This document shows, one piece after another, positions 6,933-15,393 of a stretch of 26,980 bases of DNA; position 1 is the first letter of the stretch; each line of letters starts with the position of its first letter. The DNA is from Knufia peltigerae. Lineage: Eukaryota > Ascomycota > Eurotiomycetes > Chaetothyriales > Trichomeriaceae. Under the pieces are notes generated by a model. That model was given only the letters and a program-made list of their open reading frames with translations. It ran no database searches and was not told the DNA's origin. The stretch spans positions 1 to 26,980 of the forward strand of contig JAPDRN010000228.1 in NCBI GenBank assembly GCA_030247855.1, in the 5' to 3' direction. The position numbers and the translations under genes were made by a program.

Positions 6933-7607
6933 TCAATCCGCGAAGCGCTTGAGCCCGGTCACCAGGGCCTCGCCCATCATCCGCAGGAACAGCGTGCCCA
7001 TGCCGGGATAGAAGCGGTTCGGATCATGGCTGCCCACCGCGATCAGGCCAACGCCCGGCAACGGCAGCAGCGCGGTGGTCTGCACTTCCTCGCTGCGCGC
7101 GCCGTACAGCACCGCGTTCTTGTCGCTGTGCAGCCGTCCACAGATCGGCTCACCATCCTTCAGGCAGTCGCGGAACGGGCCCAGCTGCGCATCATCGGCA
7201 GCCAGCACCTGCAGCCACTCGGCCTGCTCCAGCCCGGCTACCGGCGCATGCACGACCAGCCGCACCAGATCGCCGGCGAAATCTTCCTGCAGCGACGCGG
7301 CCATCGCGCGCAGCGTATCGGCGGCGTTGTCCTGCTTCATCAAGGCCAGGGTGAGCTGATGCGTGCGCACCGCCAGCCGCTCGTTGACCTGCGCGGTGGC
7401 GCCCAGGTCGGCCAACCGTCGCGCCAGCTCACGGTTCTTCTCGCGCAGCACGTCCAGCTGGTAGCTGGCCAGCGATGCGGTCGGGCCGTCATCGCGTGGC
7501 ACCACCAGGGTCAGCGCCAGGTCCGGGAACTGCTTGAGGAAGCCCGGATGACGCCGCAACCAGGCGGCGACTTCATGGGCACCGAGCTTGTCGACGGTCT
7601 CAGTCAT
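6933..7607 (-). CDS. DUF484 family protein (YigA-like), GAF-like
   Basis: Cytoplasmic protein of 224 residues, starting MTETVDKLGAHEVAAWLRRHPGFLKQFPDLALTL, the hallmark DUF484 N-terminus. A coiled segment follows at about 45-95 (LREKNRELARRLADLG...), then a GAF-like domain to the C-terminus ending FLRMMGEALVTGLKRFAD. The molecular role of the family is not established; its gene sits between dapF and xerC in many proteobacteria. The start overlaps the dapF stop as ATGA, which indicates translational coupling and rules out the longer open frame to 7679. Confidence 0.9.
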   Translation of the reverse strand: MTETVDKLGAHEVAAWLRRHPGFLKQFPDLALTLVVPRDDGPTASLASYQLDVLREKNRELARRLADLGATAQVNERLAVRTHQLTLALMKQDNAADTLRAMAASLQEDFAGDLVRLVVHAPVAGLEQAEWLQVLAADDAQLGPFRDCLKDGEPICGRLHSDKNAVLYGARSEEVQTTALLPLPGVGLIAVGSHDPNRFYPGMGTLFLRMMGEALVTGLKRFAD

Positions 7608-8455
7608 GCGATCCACTCCCCTTCGAAGACGAATGCGGTCGGGCCCGCCATCACCACCGGCTGGCCATCGCCCGGCCACTGGATGCGCAGGTCACCACCG
7701 GGCAGGCTGATGCGCGCATCGCGCTGCAGGCGGCCGCGATGCATCAGGGTCACTGCGGCAGCGCAGGCGCCACTGCCACAGGCCAGGGTTTCACCCACGC
7801 CACGCTCGAACACACGCAGGCGCGCATGTTCCGGGCCCATTACCTGGGCGAAGCCCACGTTCACCGACTTCGGGAACGAGGCATGCTGCTGCAGCAGTCC
7901 GCCCACGCGCTCGACCGGTGCGGCGTCGACCAGGCCTACTTCGATCACCGCATGCGGATTGCCCATCGACACCGCCGCGAAGCGCACGGTCTCACCCTGC
8001 AGTGGCAGCAGGTATTCCTCGCGCGGGTGGGCGAAGCCGATCAGCGGCACCTTCGCCGGTTCAAACAGCGGCACGCCCATCGCCACCGCGTACTGGCCAT
8101 CGCCGAGGACGTCCACGGCGTGGCTGGCCAGCGGGCTGTCGATGACGAAGCGATCGCCCTGCGCACTGCCTTCGCGCACCAGCCAGGCCGCGATGCAGCG
8201 CGCGCCGTTGCCGCACTGCTCGGAATTGGAACCATCAGCGTTCCAGATGCGGTACGAGGCGACCGAGCCTTCGGCACGCGGCGGCTCGATGGTCAGGATC
8301 TGGTCGCAGCCAACGCCGGTATGGCGGTCGGCCAGGCGCGCGGCCAGGTCCGGGGTGGGCGGCGGGGTGCCGTCGCGCAGGTCGATCACCACGAAATCGT
8401 TGCCCGCGCCGTGCATCTTGCTGAAGCGCAGGCCGTTGGAACCGGCCTTACTCAT
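7604..8455 (-). CDS. dapF: DapF, diaminopimelate epimerase
   Basis: Converts LL- to meso-diaminopimelate, the lysine precursor and peptidoglycan cross-linking residue, without a cofactor, using two cysteines as acid and base. The product is 283 residues. The catalytic cysteines are in NSEQCGNGARC (Cys81) and LACGSGACA (Cys226); FSKMHGAGNDFVVID at the N-terminus is the family signature. The ATG at 8455 lies eight bases inside the end of lptM, so the two are coupled, and the stop overlaps the next start. The frame is open upstream to 8545, but that extension lacks family similarity. Confidence 0.96.
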   Translation of the reverse strand: MSKAGSNGLRFSKMHGAGNDFVVIDLRDGTPPPTPDLAARLADRHTGVGCDQILTIEPPRAEGSVASYRIWNADGSNSEQCGNGARCIAAWLVREGSAQGDRFVIDSPLASHAVDVLGDGQYAVAMGVPLFEPAKVPLIGFAHPREEYLLPLQGETVRFAAVSMGNPHAVIEVGLVDAAPVERVGGLLQQHASFPKSVNVGFAQVMGPEHARLRVFERGVGETLACGSGACAAAVTLMHRGRLQRDARISLPGGDLRIQWPGDGQPVVMAGPTAFVFEGEWIA

Positions 8456-8687
8456 TCCCGTCGTCCACCTTCTTGACCGGATCCGGAGTGACGGACGGAC
8501 TGCCGTCACCAGTACTCTGGGTGGCGGCGGGCGTGGCGTCGGCATCGGCGGCCGGCTCGACGGTTTCTTCCACCGGCACCGGCTTCTGCGGCAGCACCAG
8601 CGGGCCCTTGTTGCCGCATGCGGCGAGGAACAGCAGCGAGGCCGCTGCCAGCGGAATCAGGATGACATTGCGATGGGGGATGTTCAT
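8448..8687 (-). CDS. lptM: LptM (YifL)-type small lipoprotein
   Basis: Small outer-membrane lipoprotein of 79 residues. The signal peptide MNIPHRNVILIPLAAASLLFLAAC ends in lipobox LAAC with Cys24. The mature start CGNKGPLVLP matches LptM/YifL (CGxKGPLxxP), which helps LptD mature in the LPS translocon of E. coli. The remaining tail is acidic and rich in Pro, Thr and Ala, longer than in E. coli, and likely disordered. It is the first gene of the lptM-dapF-DUF484-xerC operon. A TATACT at 8699-8694 could be a -10 element; that would put the transcript start at or next to the ATG. Confidence 0.85.
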   Translation of the reverse strand: MNIPHRNVILIPLAAASLLFLAACGNKGPLVLPQKPVPVEETVEPAADADATPAATQSTGDGSPSVTPDPVKKVDDGNE

Positions 8688-8742
8688 GCCCCGAGTATAG
8701 CCATTGGCGGCTGAGCGGTTGGTGCAGGGTGCCGCGCCACGC

Positions 8743-8768
8743 ATCCGCCGGGCATGGCCCGGCGCTAC
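8743..8768 (-). repeat. GTAG-type REP
   Basis: Minus-strand GTAGCGCCGGGCCATGCCC with its closing arm. It is paired head-to-head with the next element 17 bases away, in the gap between the YbaN-family gene and lptM. Confidence 0.85.
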
Positions 8769-8785
8769 CGCAACCGGGCACCGTG

Positions 8786-8810
8786 GTAGCGCCGGGCCAT
8801 GCCCGGCGGG
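8786..8810 (+). repeat. GTAG-type REP
   Basis: Plus-strand GTAGCGCCGGGCCATGCCC with its closing arm, inverted relative to the element at 8743-8768. It ends five bases beyond the stop of the YbaN-family gene. Confidence 0.85.
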
Positions 8811-8815
8811 AGAGA

Positions 8816-9238
8816 TCAATCGGCCGGTGGCAGCGGACGGGTCCACAGCCAGATCGCCACCACGGTCATGCTGCCGATGGAGAACCACTTCACCCAAGCC
8901 ACCGGCACGCACCACAGCATGATGCCGGCGCACACCGCCATGGTGATCGTGGCCATCCACTTGCCGTAGCGGCTGACCGCACCATGTGCCTGCCAGTTGG
9001 TGATGGCCGGGCCGAAGCGCGGGTGCTGCAGCAGCCAGCTGTGCAGGCGCTCGGAGCCGCGCGAGGCGGCCCAGGCCGAAATCAGGATGAATACGGTGGT
9101 GGGCAGCCCCGGCACGAAGATGCCGACGATGCCGGTGCCCAGGCTGGCATAGGCCAGCAGCCACCACGCCCAACGGAACCGCACCTGCCGGGCGGGCGCT
9201 GGCAGGTCCTTGCTGGCAGACGGTTCGGGCAGGCTCAT
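8816..9238 (-). CDS. YbaN family (DUF454) inner-membrane protein
   Basis: Protein of 140 residues with the DUF454 signature: WWLLAYASLGTGIVGIFVPGLPTTVFILISAWAASRGSERL, then a second hydrophobic pair near the C-terminus (WMATITMAVCAGIMLW and WFSIGSMTVVAIWLWTRPLP). About four membrane segments are expected; no function is established. The frame also opens at 9298, whose ATG overlaps the stop of the upstream peptidase as ATGA. That extension (MTHRGGGDIAAATCAGYPCA) runs through a GC-rich hairpin at 9261-9288 and looks non-coding, so the Met at 9238 is preferred, with some doubt. Confidence 0.85.
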   Translation of the reverse strand: MSLPEPSASKDLPAPARQVRFRWAWWLLAYASLGTGIVGIFVPGLPTTVFILISAWAASRGSERLHSWLLQHPRFGPAITNWQAHGAVSRYGKWMATITMAVCAGIMLWCVPVAWVKWFSIGSMTVVAIWLWTRPLPPAD

Positions 9239-9294
9239 CGCGCAAGGATACCCAGCGCAGGTGGCGGCGGCGATATCACCGCCGCCACGATGCG

Positions 9295-11427
9295 TCATTC
9301 CGTCGCAGCGCCGGCAGCGGGCGTTTCGATGCCCAGCTGCTGCAGCACGAACGCATACGACTCGGACAGTTCGCGGTAACGCTGGAAGCGCCCGGACTTG
9401 CCGCCGTGGCCGGCTTCCATGTTGGTTCGGAACAGGATCGGGAAGTGGCCGGTGTTGTCATCACGCAGCTTGGCCACCCACTTGGCCGGCTCCCAGTACT
9501 GCACCTGCGAATCCCACAGGCCGGTACCCACGAACAGCGACGGATAGGCCTGCTTTTTCACGTTGTCGTAGGGCGAGTAGGACAACATGTACTCGTAGTA
9601 CGGCTTCTGCTCGGGGTTGCCCCACTCGTCGTACTCGTTGGTGGTCAGCGGGATGGTCGGGTCGAGCATGGTGGTGACCACGTCCACGAACGGCACCTGC
9701 GCCACCAGCACGCGGTAGTCCTGTGGCGCCTGGTTGGCGATGGCGCCCATCAGCAGGCCACCGGCGCTGCCACCGGAGGCGGCGACACGATCCTTCGCCG
9801 CCCAGCCCTGAGCCACCAGGCCACGGGTGACGTCGATGAAGTCGTTGAACGTGTTCTGCTTGTGCAGCAGCTTGCCGTTCTCGTACCAGTCGCGGCCCAT
9901 TTCCTGGCCGCCGCGGATGTGGGCGATGGCATACACCACGCCACGGTCGAGCAGGCTCACCGCCGTCTGGTTGAAGTACGGGTCCATCGACATGCCGTAG
10001 CTGCCGTAGGCGTACTGGAACAGCGCGCCGGTGCCGTCCTTCTTGTAGCCCTTGCGATAGACCAGCGACACCGGCACCTTCACCCCGTCGCGCGCGGTGA
10101 TCCACACCCGGTCGGTCTCGTACTTCGAGGCGTCATAGCCGATCACCGGCTGCACCTTCAGCTGGCGGCGTTCACCCGTAGCGGTGTTCAGCTCGAACAC
10201 CGTGGTCGGCGTGGTCATCGAGGTGTAGACGTAGCGCAGCCACGTGGTGTCAGCCTCGGTGTTGTCGCCCAGGCCCATCGAATAGGCCGGTTCGTCAGCC
10301 TTCACGTAGTCGTTGCGACCGTCCTTGAACAGCAGGCGGATGCGCTCCAGGCCTTCGGAACGTTCGGCGATGGCGGTGTAGGTATCGAACAGTTCGAAGC
10401 CTTCGATGAACACCGCATCGTCATGGGCGATCCAGTCCTTCCACTGCGCACGCGAGGTGGCGTCGGTCGGTGCGGTCACCAGCTTGAAGTTCTTCGCACC
10501 ATCGTTGGTGCGGATCACCCAGCGGCCATCGTAGTGGTCGGCGTCGTACTCCACGTCACGCTGGCGCGGGGCGAGCACGGTGAACGTGGTCGGGTCGCTG
10601 GCCGGCGCGTAGCGCTCCTCGGAGGACACGGTGCTGTGCACGCCGATGGTGATGAAGCGATCGTCGCGGGTGCGGCCGATGCCCATGTAGAAGCTGTCGT
10701 CCTTTTCTTCGTAGACGACGGTGTCGGCGCTGGCCGGGGTGCCCAGCACGTGCTTCTTCACCCGCACGGTCAGCAGGGTTTCCGGATCGTTCTCGACATA
10801 CAGCACGGTGCGGTTGTCGTCGGCCCAGACCAGGTCGCCGGAGGTGCCGGTGATCGTATCCGGCAGCACCGCGCCGGTGCGCAGGTCCTTGAAACGGATG
10901 ACGTACTGGCGGCGACCCACGTCATCGTCGGCCCAGGCCAGCAGCTGGTTGTCCTGGCTGACCTCCATCGAGCCGACGCTGAAATAGCCCTTGCCGGCAG
11001 CCATCGTGTTGACGTTGAGCAGGACCTCTTCCGGCGCGTCCATGCTGGCCTTGCGGCGCGCGTGGATGGGATAGTCCTGGCCGGTCTCGTAGCGGCTGTA
11101 GTACCAGTAGCCGCGCTCGCGCGCCGGCACACTGGCATCGTCCTGCTTGATGCGGCCGACGATCTCGCCGTACAGCGCATCCTCCAACGGCTTCAGCGGT
11201 GCCAGCAGCTGGTCGGCGTAGGCGTTCTCGGCCTGCAGGTAGGCCAGCATGGCCTTGTCCTCGCGCTTGTCGTCGCGCAGCCAGTAATAGTCATCGTTGC
11301 GGGTCGCGCCGAACGGCGCCTTGACCACGTGCGGACGCTTCTCAACATCCGGCGGAACGGGCGGGGTGGCGGCGGTAGCGGTGCTGGTCATCAGGCTCGC
11401 AAGCAACAGGCAGAGAGTGGATTTCAT
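9295..11427 (-). CDS. ptrB: Oligopeptidase B-like serine peptidase (S9A), with signal peptide
   Basis: Serine oligopeptidase of the prolyl oligopeptidase clan that cleaves short peptides after Arg or Lys. The product is 710 residues: a signal peptide MKSTLCLLLASLMTSTATA, the seven-bladed propeller domain (about 80-430) and the alpha/beta hydrolase domain. The triad is Ser554 in GGSAGGLLMG, Asp639 in GLWDSQVQYWEP and His674 in EAGHGGKSGR. The strings GGQEMGRDWYENGKLLHKQNTF (given here only as the motif start GGQEMGRDWYENGK) and DDNTGHFPILFRTNM are typical of oligopeptidase B rather than prolyl endopeptidase. E. coli PtrB is cytoplasmic, so the signal peptide suggests a periplasmic version. The frame is open to 11598, but the signal peptide and a GGAG ahead fix the start at 11427. 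Confidence 0.9.
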   Translation of the reverse strand: MKSTLCLLLASLMTSTATAATPPVPPDVEKRPHVVKAPFGATRNDDYYWLRDDKREDKAMLAYLQAENAYADQLLAPLKPLEDALYGEIVGRIKQDDASVPARERGYWYYSRYETGQDYPIHARRKASMDAPEEVLLNVNTMAAGKGYFSVGSMEVSQDNQLLAWADDDVGRRQYVIRFKDLRTGAVLPDTITGTSGDLVWADDNRTVLYVENDPETLLTVRVKKHVLGTPASADTVVYEEKDDSFYMGIGRTRDDRFITIGVHSTVSSEERYAPASDPTTFTVLAPRQRDVEYDADHYDGRWVIRTNDGAKNFKLVTAPTDATSRAQWKDWIAHDDAVFIEGFELFDTYTAIAERSEGLERIRLLFKDGRNDYVKADEPAYSMGLGDNTEADTTWLRYVYTSMTTPTTVFELNTATGERRQLKVQPVIGYDASKYETDRVWITARDGVKVPVSLVYRKGYKKDGTGALFQYAYGSYGMSMDPYFNQTAVSLLDRGVVYAIAHIRGGQEMGRDWYENGKLLHKQNTFNDFIDVTRGLVAQGWAAKDRVAASGGSAGGLLMGAIANQAPQDYRVLVAQVPFVDVVTTMLDPTIPLTTNEYDEWGNPEQKPYYEYMLSYSPYDNVKKQAYPSLFVGTGLWDSQVQYWEPAKWVAKLRDDNTGHFPILFRTNMEAGHGGKSGRFQRYRELSESYAFVLQQLGIETPAAGAATE

Positions 11428-11467
11428 GAAATAAGGCTCCAGGCGCTTCAATGCAATGGTCTTCGAC

Positions 11468-11505
11468 GGGGTCAGATCCCTTTTCCCGAAAAGGGATCTG
11501 ACCCC
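11468..11505. repeat. 17-bp inverted repeat, GGGGTCAGATCCC family
   Basis: GGGGTCAGATCCCTTTT at 11468-11484, loop CCCG, and the exact complement at 11489-11505. It lies in the divergent gap between the oligopeptidase and aminotransferase genes. It is related to the palindromes at 3483-3522 and 18034-18120. Confidence 0.8.
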
Positions 11506-11578
11506 AATCGCGGAGAAGCGGCAACCCTGCGGATCGTCATGGTGCGCGCCGGTAGTGCCGGCGGCGTACCATGTGGGC

Positions 11579-12772
11579 ATGAGTACCCTGCCCCACACGC
11601 CGGGCTACAGCCGGCGCAGCCACGAAATCGCTCCCTTCCATGTGATGTCCCTGCTGGCCCGCGCTCAGGCGCTGGAACAAGCCGGTCACGATGTGATCCA
11701 TCTGGAGATCGGCGAACCGGACTTCACCACCGCCGAACCGGTCGTGCGTGCCGGCCAGGCGGCACTGGCCGCCGGCCACACCCGCTACACCGCCGCACGC
11801 GGCCTGCCCGCCCTGCGCCAGGCGATCAGCGGCTTCTATCGCAGCCACTACGGCCTGGATATCGACCCCGAACGCATCCTGGTCACGCCGGGCGGGTCCG
11901 GCGCGCTGCTGCTGGCCAGCAGCCTGCTGGTCGACCCGGGCCGTCACTGGTTGCTGGCCGATCCCGGCTATCCGTGCAACCGCCACTTCCTGCGGCTGGT
12001 GGAAGGCGGCGCGCAGCTCGTTCCGGTGGGTCCCGAAACGGCCTACCAGCTGACCCCTTCGCTGGTGCAGCAGCACTGGAATGGCGACAGCGTTGGCGCA
12101 CTGGTGGCATCGCCGGCCAATCCCACCGGCACCGTGCTGTCAGCCGATGAACTGGCGGCCCTCTCGGCTTCGCTACATGCGCGCGGCGGTCACCTGGTGG
12201 TTGACGAGATCTATCACGGCCTGACCTACGGCCTGGACGCAGCGAGCGTGCTGCAGGTCGATGACAGTGCCTTCGTGCTGAACAGCTTCTCCAAGTACTT
12301 CGGCATGACCGGCTGGCGACTGGGCTGGCTGGTGGCACCGCCGGCGGCAGTACCCGACCTGGAGAAGCTAGCGCAGAACCTGTACATCAGCGCCTCGAGC
12401 ATCGCCCAGCATGCAGCCCTTGCCTGTTTCAGCGACGAGGCGATGGCGATCTTCGAGCAGCGCCGCCAGGCCTTCCAGCAGCGCCGCGACTTCCTGCTGC
12501 CGGCCCTGCGCGAACTGGGCTTCCGCATCGAAGTGGAGCCGCAGGGTGCGTTCTACCTGTACGCCGACGTCAGCGCGTTCACCGATGACGCGCAGGCGTT
12601 CTGTGCGCATTTCCTGGAGACCGAGCACGTGGCGTTCACCCCGGGCCTGGATTTCGGTTTCCATCGATCAAACCAGCACGTACGCCTGGCCTATACCCAG
12701 GAAGTGCCGCGGTTGCAGGACGCGGTGGACCGTATCGCGCGCGGGTTGAAAAGCTGGGGCGGGTCGCGCTGA
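11579..12772 (+). CDS. Pyridoxal-phosphate class I/II aminotransferase
   Basis: Fold-type I aminotransferase of 397 residues, probably acting on an amino acid. The PLP lysine is Lys239 in NSFSKYFGMTGWRLGW. Other cofactor residues are Asn181 in SPANPTGT, Asp209 and Tyr212 in VVDEIYHGL, and the GGSGALLLASSLL segment that holds the phosphate. The N-terminal EIGEPDFTTAEPV and the C-terminal HVRLAYT, with the likely substrate-carboxylate arginine, fit the aspartate/branched-chain class I family. The substrate cannot be fixed from sequence. The frame extends back to 11456 through the palindrome, but the family alignment starts near 11579. It ends at a REP pair and a bidirectional terminator. Confidence 0.9.
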   Translation: MSTLPHTPGYSRRSHEIAPFHVMSLLARAQALEQAGHDVIHLEIGEPDFTTAEPVVRAGQAALAAGHTRYTAARGLPALRQAISGFYRSHYGLDIDPERILVTPGGSGALLLASSLLVDPGRHWLLADPGYPCNRHFLRLVEGGAQLVPVGPETAYQLTPSLVQQHWNGDSVGALVASPANPTGTVLSADELAALSASLHARGGHLVVDEIYHGLTYGLDAASVLQVDDSAFVLNSFSKYFGMTGWRLGWLVAPPAAVPDLEKLAQNLYISASSIAQHAALACFSDEAMAIFEQRRQAFQQRRDFLLPALRELGFRIEVEPQGAFYLYADVSAFTDDAQAFCAHFLETEHVAFTPGLDFGFHRSNQHVRLAYTQEVPRLQDAVDRIARGLKSWGGSR

Positions 12773-12774
12773 CG

Positions 12775-12798
12775 GTAGTGCCGGCCGCTGGCCGGCAA
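12775..12798 (+). repeat. GTAG-type REP
   Basis: GTAG followed by TGCCGGCC-GCT-GGCCGGCA, starting two bases after the aminotransferase stop. It forms an inverted pair with 12824-12846. Confidence 0.9.
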
Positions 12799-12823
12799 CT
12801 GCAGCATCCTCGCATCCCTGGTT

Positions 12824-12846
12824 TGCCGGCCAGCGGCCGGCACTAC
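12824..12846 (-). repeat. GTAG-type REP
   Basis: Minus-strand copy of the same GTAGTGCCGGCC subtype, 25 bases from its partner at 12775-12798. Confidence 0.9.
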
Positions 12847-12855
12847 CGGTCGAGA

Positions 12856-12881
12856 AAAACGCCGCCCTGGGGCGGCGTTTT
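12856..12881. terminator. Bidirectional intrinsic terminator
   Basis: An 11-pair stem AAAACGCCGCC with its complement GGCGGCGTTTT over the loop CTGG. Runs of A and T lie on both flanks, so it can stop transcription of the aminotransferase from the left and of the S9 peptidase from the right. Confidence 0.85.
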
Positions 12882-12890
12882 CCGTTCTGC

Positions 12891-14987
12891 TTATTTACCG
12901 CCCAACCGCTCCCACAGGAAGCTGTAGGCCAGTGCGGACATGTGCGCAGCCTGCGCGTTGTTGGCCGCACCGCCATGACCGCCTTCGATGTTCTCGTAGT
13001 AGGTCACGTCCTTGCCGGCATCGATCATCTTCGCGGCCATCTTGCGGGCGTGGCCCGGATGTACGCGGTCATCGCGGGTGGAGGTGGTGAACAGCACCGG
13101 CGGGTAGCTCTTCTTCGCGTCGAACAGGTGGTACGGCGAGAAGGTCTTGATGAACTCCCAGTCGCTGGTGTCCGGGTTGCCGTACTCGGCCATCCACGAA
13201 GCGCCGGCCAGCAGGTGGCTGTAGCGCTTCATGTCCAGCAGCGGAACCTGCACCACCACCGCACCGAACAGCTCCGGGTACTGGGTCAGCATGTTGCCGG
13301 TGAGCAGGCCACCGTTGCTGCCACCCTGCACGCCCAGGTGCTTGGCAGAAGTGATCTTGCGGGTGACCAGGTCCTGGGCAACCGCAGCCATGTCTTCATA
13401 GGCTTTGTGACGGTTCTGCTTCAGCGCCGCCTGGTGCCAGCGCGGGCCGTACTCGCCACCACCACGGATGTTGGCGACCACGTACACGCCGCCCTTCTCC
13501 AGCCAAGCGCGGCCCATGCCACCGGAATACGCCGGGGTCAGCGAAATCTCGAAGCCACCGTAGCCGTACAGCAGGGTCGGGTTGGACCCATCGAGCTTCA
13601 TCGCCTTGTCGTGCACCACGAAGTACGGCACGCGGGTGCCATCCTTGCTGGTGGCGAAGTGCTGTTCGATGACCTTGCCGTCGGCATCGAAGAACGCCGG
13701 CATGGTCTTCAGCACTTCCGGCGCCTTGCCGATGTCGGCGATGGCCAGGGTGGTCGGGGTCAGGTAGTCGGTGGCGGTCAACCACACTGCATCGCTGTCA
13801 TTGCTGTCGACCGCACTGACGCCCAGGGTGCCGAAGGCCGGCGCGCCGACGAAGTCGCTCTTCTGCCAGCCCTTGGCGGTCGGAGTCAGCACCGACAGGC
13901 GGTTCTTGACGTCGTCAAGCACATTCAGGACCAGGTGGTTCCTGGTCCACGAGGCACTGGCCAGCGAGGTGGTCGCGGTCGGGGTGAACAGCACCTCGAA
14001 GTCGCGCTTGCCGGCCAGGAAATCATCCAGCTTGGTCACCAGCAGTGCGCCGGAGGCGTAGGTCTTGCCACCCACGGTCCACGGATCGCGCAGTTCCAGG
14101 GTCAACCACTGCTTGTGCAGGCCCTTCTCGGCCGAGTTCGGCGCGTCGATCCTGGTCAGCTTGCCATCGTCGCCGCGCAGGTAGATCTCGTTGTTGTAGA
14201 AGGCCAGCGTGCGGCTGACCAGGTTGCGCTCGAAGCCCGGGGTGTCATCGTGCATCGCCGCGATGTACATGTCTTCCGGCTTGCCTTCATAGACCAGGCT
14301 GGCCGCGGACATCGGCGTGCCACGCTTCCACAGCTTGGCCACGCGCGGGTAACCGGAAGTGGTCATCGAGCCGCTGCCGAAATCGGTGTAGACGAACACG
14401 GTGTCGCGGTCGATCCAGCTCAGGCCGCCCTTCGATTCGGGACGGAAGAAGCCGTCCTTGATCCAGCTCTTGCTGGCCAGGTCGAACTCGCGGGTGACAT
14501 CGGCGTCGGCACCGCCGCGCGACAGCGCGATCAGGCAGCGGCTGTAATCCGGACGCAGGCAGTCGGCGCCGTGCCAGACCCAGTTTTCGTTCTCGGCCTT
14601 GTTCAGCGCATCGAGGTCGAGCACGGTCTCCCAGGTCGGCGAGGCCTTGCGGTACTCGGCCAAGGTGGTACGGCGCCACAGGCCGCGCTCGTGCTGCTTG
14701 TCCTTCCAGAAGTTGTAGTAGTAGTCGCCGATCTTCTGCACGCCGGGAATCTTGGCGTCCGAGTCGAGCACCTCGCGGATGCTGGTCTCCATCTGCTTGA
14801 AGGCCGGGGTCTGCGCCAGGCGTGCCTCGGACTTGGCGTTCTGTTCCTTGACCCAGGACAACGGCTTGTCGCCGGTGACGTCCTCCAGCCAGGCGTAACG
14901 GTCGGTGTCTTCAGCGGCCACAGCAGTGCCCACTGAGGCAGCGGTCATCATGCCGGCCAGCAGGCAGGCGGAAGCGAATCGTGACAT
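12891..14987 (-). CDS. Prolyl oligopeptidase family serine peptidase (S9A), secreted
   Basis: Secreted or periplasmic S9A oligopeptidase of 698 residues. A Sec signal peptide, MSRFASACLLAGMMTAASVGTAVAA, precedes a propeller domain and a C-terminal alpha/beta hydrolase domain. The triad is Ser557 in QGGSNGGLLTG, the Asp in TSTRDDRVHPGHARK (639 or 640) and His671 in EGGHGGAAN. The DDRVHPGHA string and YGYGGFEISLTPAYS place it with prolyl oligopeptidases rather than oligopeptidase B. Post-proline cleavage is likely, not proven. A GGAG precedes the ATG at a good distance. Upstream on the same strand is a small membrane protein gene, 69 bases away. Confidence 0.92.
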   Translation of the reverse strand: MSRFASACLLAGMMTAASVGTAVAAEDTDRYAWLEDVTGDKPLSWVKEQNAKSEARLAQTPAFKQMETSIREVLDSDAKIPGVQKIGDYYYNFWKDKQHERGLWRRTTLAEYRKASPTWETVLDLDALNKAENENWVWHGADCLRPDYSRCLIALSRGGADADVTREFDLASKSWIKDGFFRPESKGGLSWIDRDTVFVYTDFGSGSMTTSGYPRVAKLWKRGTPMSAASLVYEGKPEDMYIAAMHDDTPGFERNLVSRTLAFYNNEIYLRGDDGKLTRIDAPNSAEKGLHKQWLTLELRDPWTVGGKTYASGALLVTKLDDFLAGKRDFEVLFTPTATTSLASASWTRNHLVLNVLDDVKNRLSVLTPTAKGWQKSDFVGAPAFGTLGVSAVDSNDSDAVWLTATDYLTPTTLAIADIGKAPEVLKTMPAFFDADGKVIEQHFATSKDGTRVPYFVVHDKAMKLDGSNPTLLYGYGGFEISLTPAYSGGMGRAWLEKGGVYVVANIRGGGEYGPRWHQAALKQNRHKAYEDMAAVAQDLVTRKITSAKHLGVQGGSNGGLLTGNMLTQYPELFGAVVVQVPLLDMKRYSHLLAGASWMAEYGNPDTSDWEFIKTFSPYHLFDAKKSYPPVLFTTSTRDDRVHPGHARKMAAKMIDAGKDVTYYENIEGGHGGAANNAQAAHMSALAYSFLWERLGGK

Positions 14988-15056
14988 TGCAGCTCCAGGC
15001 AGTCATTAGCCGTGGAACGCTAGCATGGATCACCGGGGCCGCCCCCGTGTCGAAGG

Positions 15057-15374
15057 TCAGGCCGTGGCGGGGTGTGCCTTGCGCGTACGTGACTGGGAGA
15101 AGCGTCGGGCCTGCCCGGTGTCGCGTCGCAGCGAGCGGAACGCGGCCAGCGTTGGCAACGGGCAGCGCAGCAGTGCCCACCAGGCCGCCAATGGCATGCC
15201 GACCAGCCACAGCGGCAACCAACCCAGCCAGACACTGCTACCGCGCGCGGCCGGCCACACCAGGACCACGGCCAGCCCGGCCAGGGCGATCTGCGGCGCC
15301 GCCCGCAACAGGCGTGGATCGGCACGTTCGCTGACGCGTTCAGTTGGCGAGCGGTGGCGGGGACGTGTGCGCAT
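15057..15374 (-). CDS. Hypothetical small inner-membrane protein
   Basis: Predicted protein of 105 residues from ATG at 15374 with a GGAGA Shine-Dalgarno. The N-terminus is basic (MRTRPRHRSP). Two hydrophobic stretches follow, roughly residues 28-45 (PQIALAGLAVVLVWPAA) and 48-69 (SVWLGWLPLWLVGMPLAAWW), and the C-terminus is basic. It looks like a two-helix inner-membrane protein. I do not recognise the family. The frame stays open far upstream, but only this part has protein-like composition. A lipoprotein-like short frame starts on the opposite strand at nearly the same base. Confidence 0.6.
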   Translation of the reverse strand: MRTRPRHRSPTERVSERADPRLLRAAPQIALAGLAVVLVWPAARGSSVWLGWLPLWLVGMPLAAWWALLRCPLPTLAAFRSLRRDTGQARRFSQSRTRKAHPATA

Positions 15375-15393
15375 GCGGATTCTCCGGTGGTCG

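Noticed and set aside
9406..12150. A 914-codon open frame on the plus strand
   Set aside because: It is antisense to the oligopeptidase B gene and then overlaps the aminotransferase in another frame. Its His/Val/Gly-rich composition is that of a GC-rich shadow frame, with no recognisable domain.
12775..12846. Possible CRISPR-like repeat arrangement
   Set aside because: The repeats are inverted pairs of REP type, not regularly spaced direct repeats, and no cas genes are present.
12942..14936. A 664-codon open frame on the plus strand
   Set aside because: It lies wholly antisense to the prolyl oligopeptidase-like gene, which has a complete triad and signal peptide.
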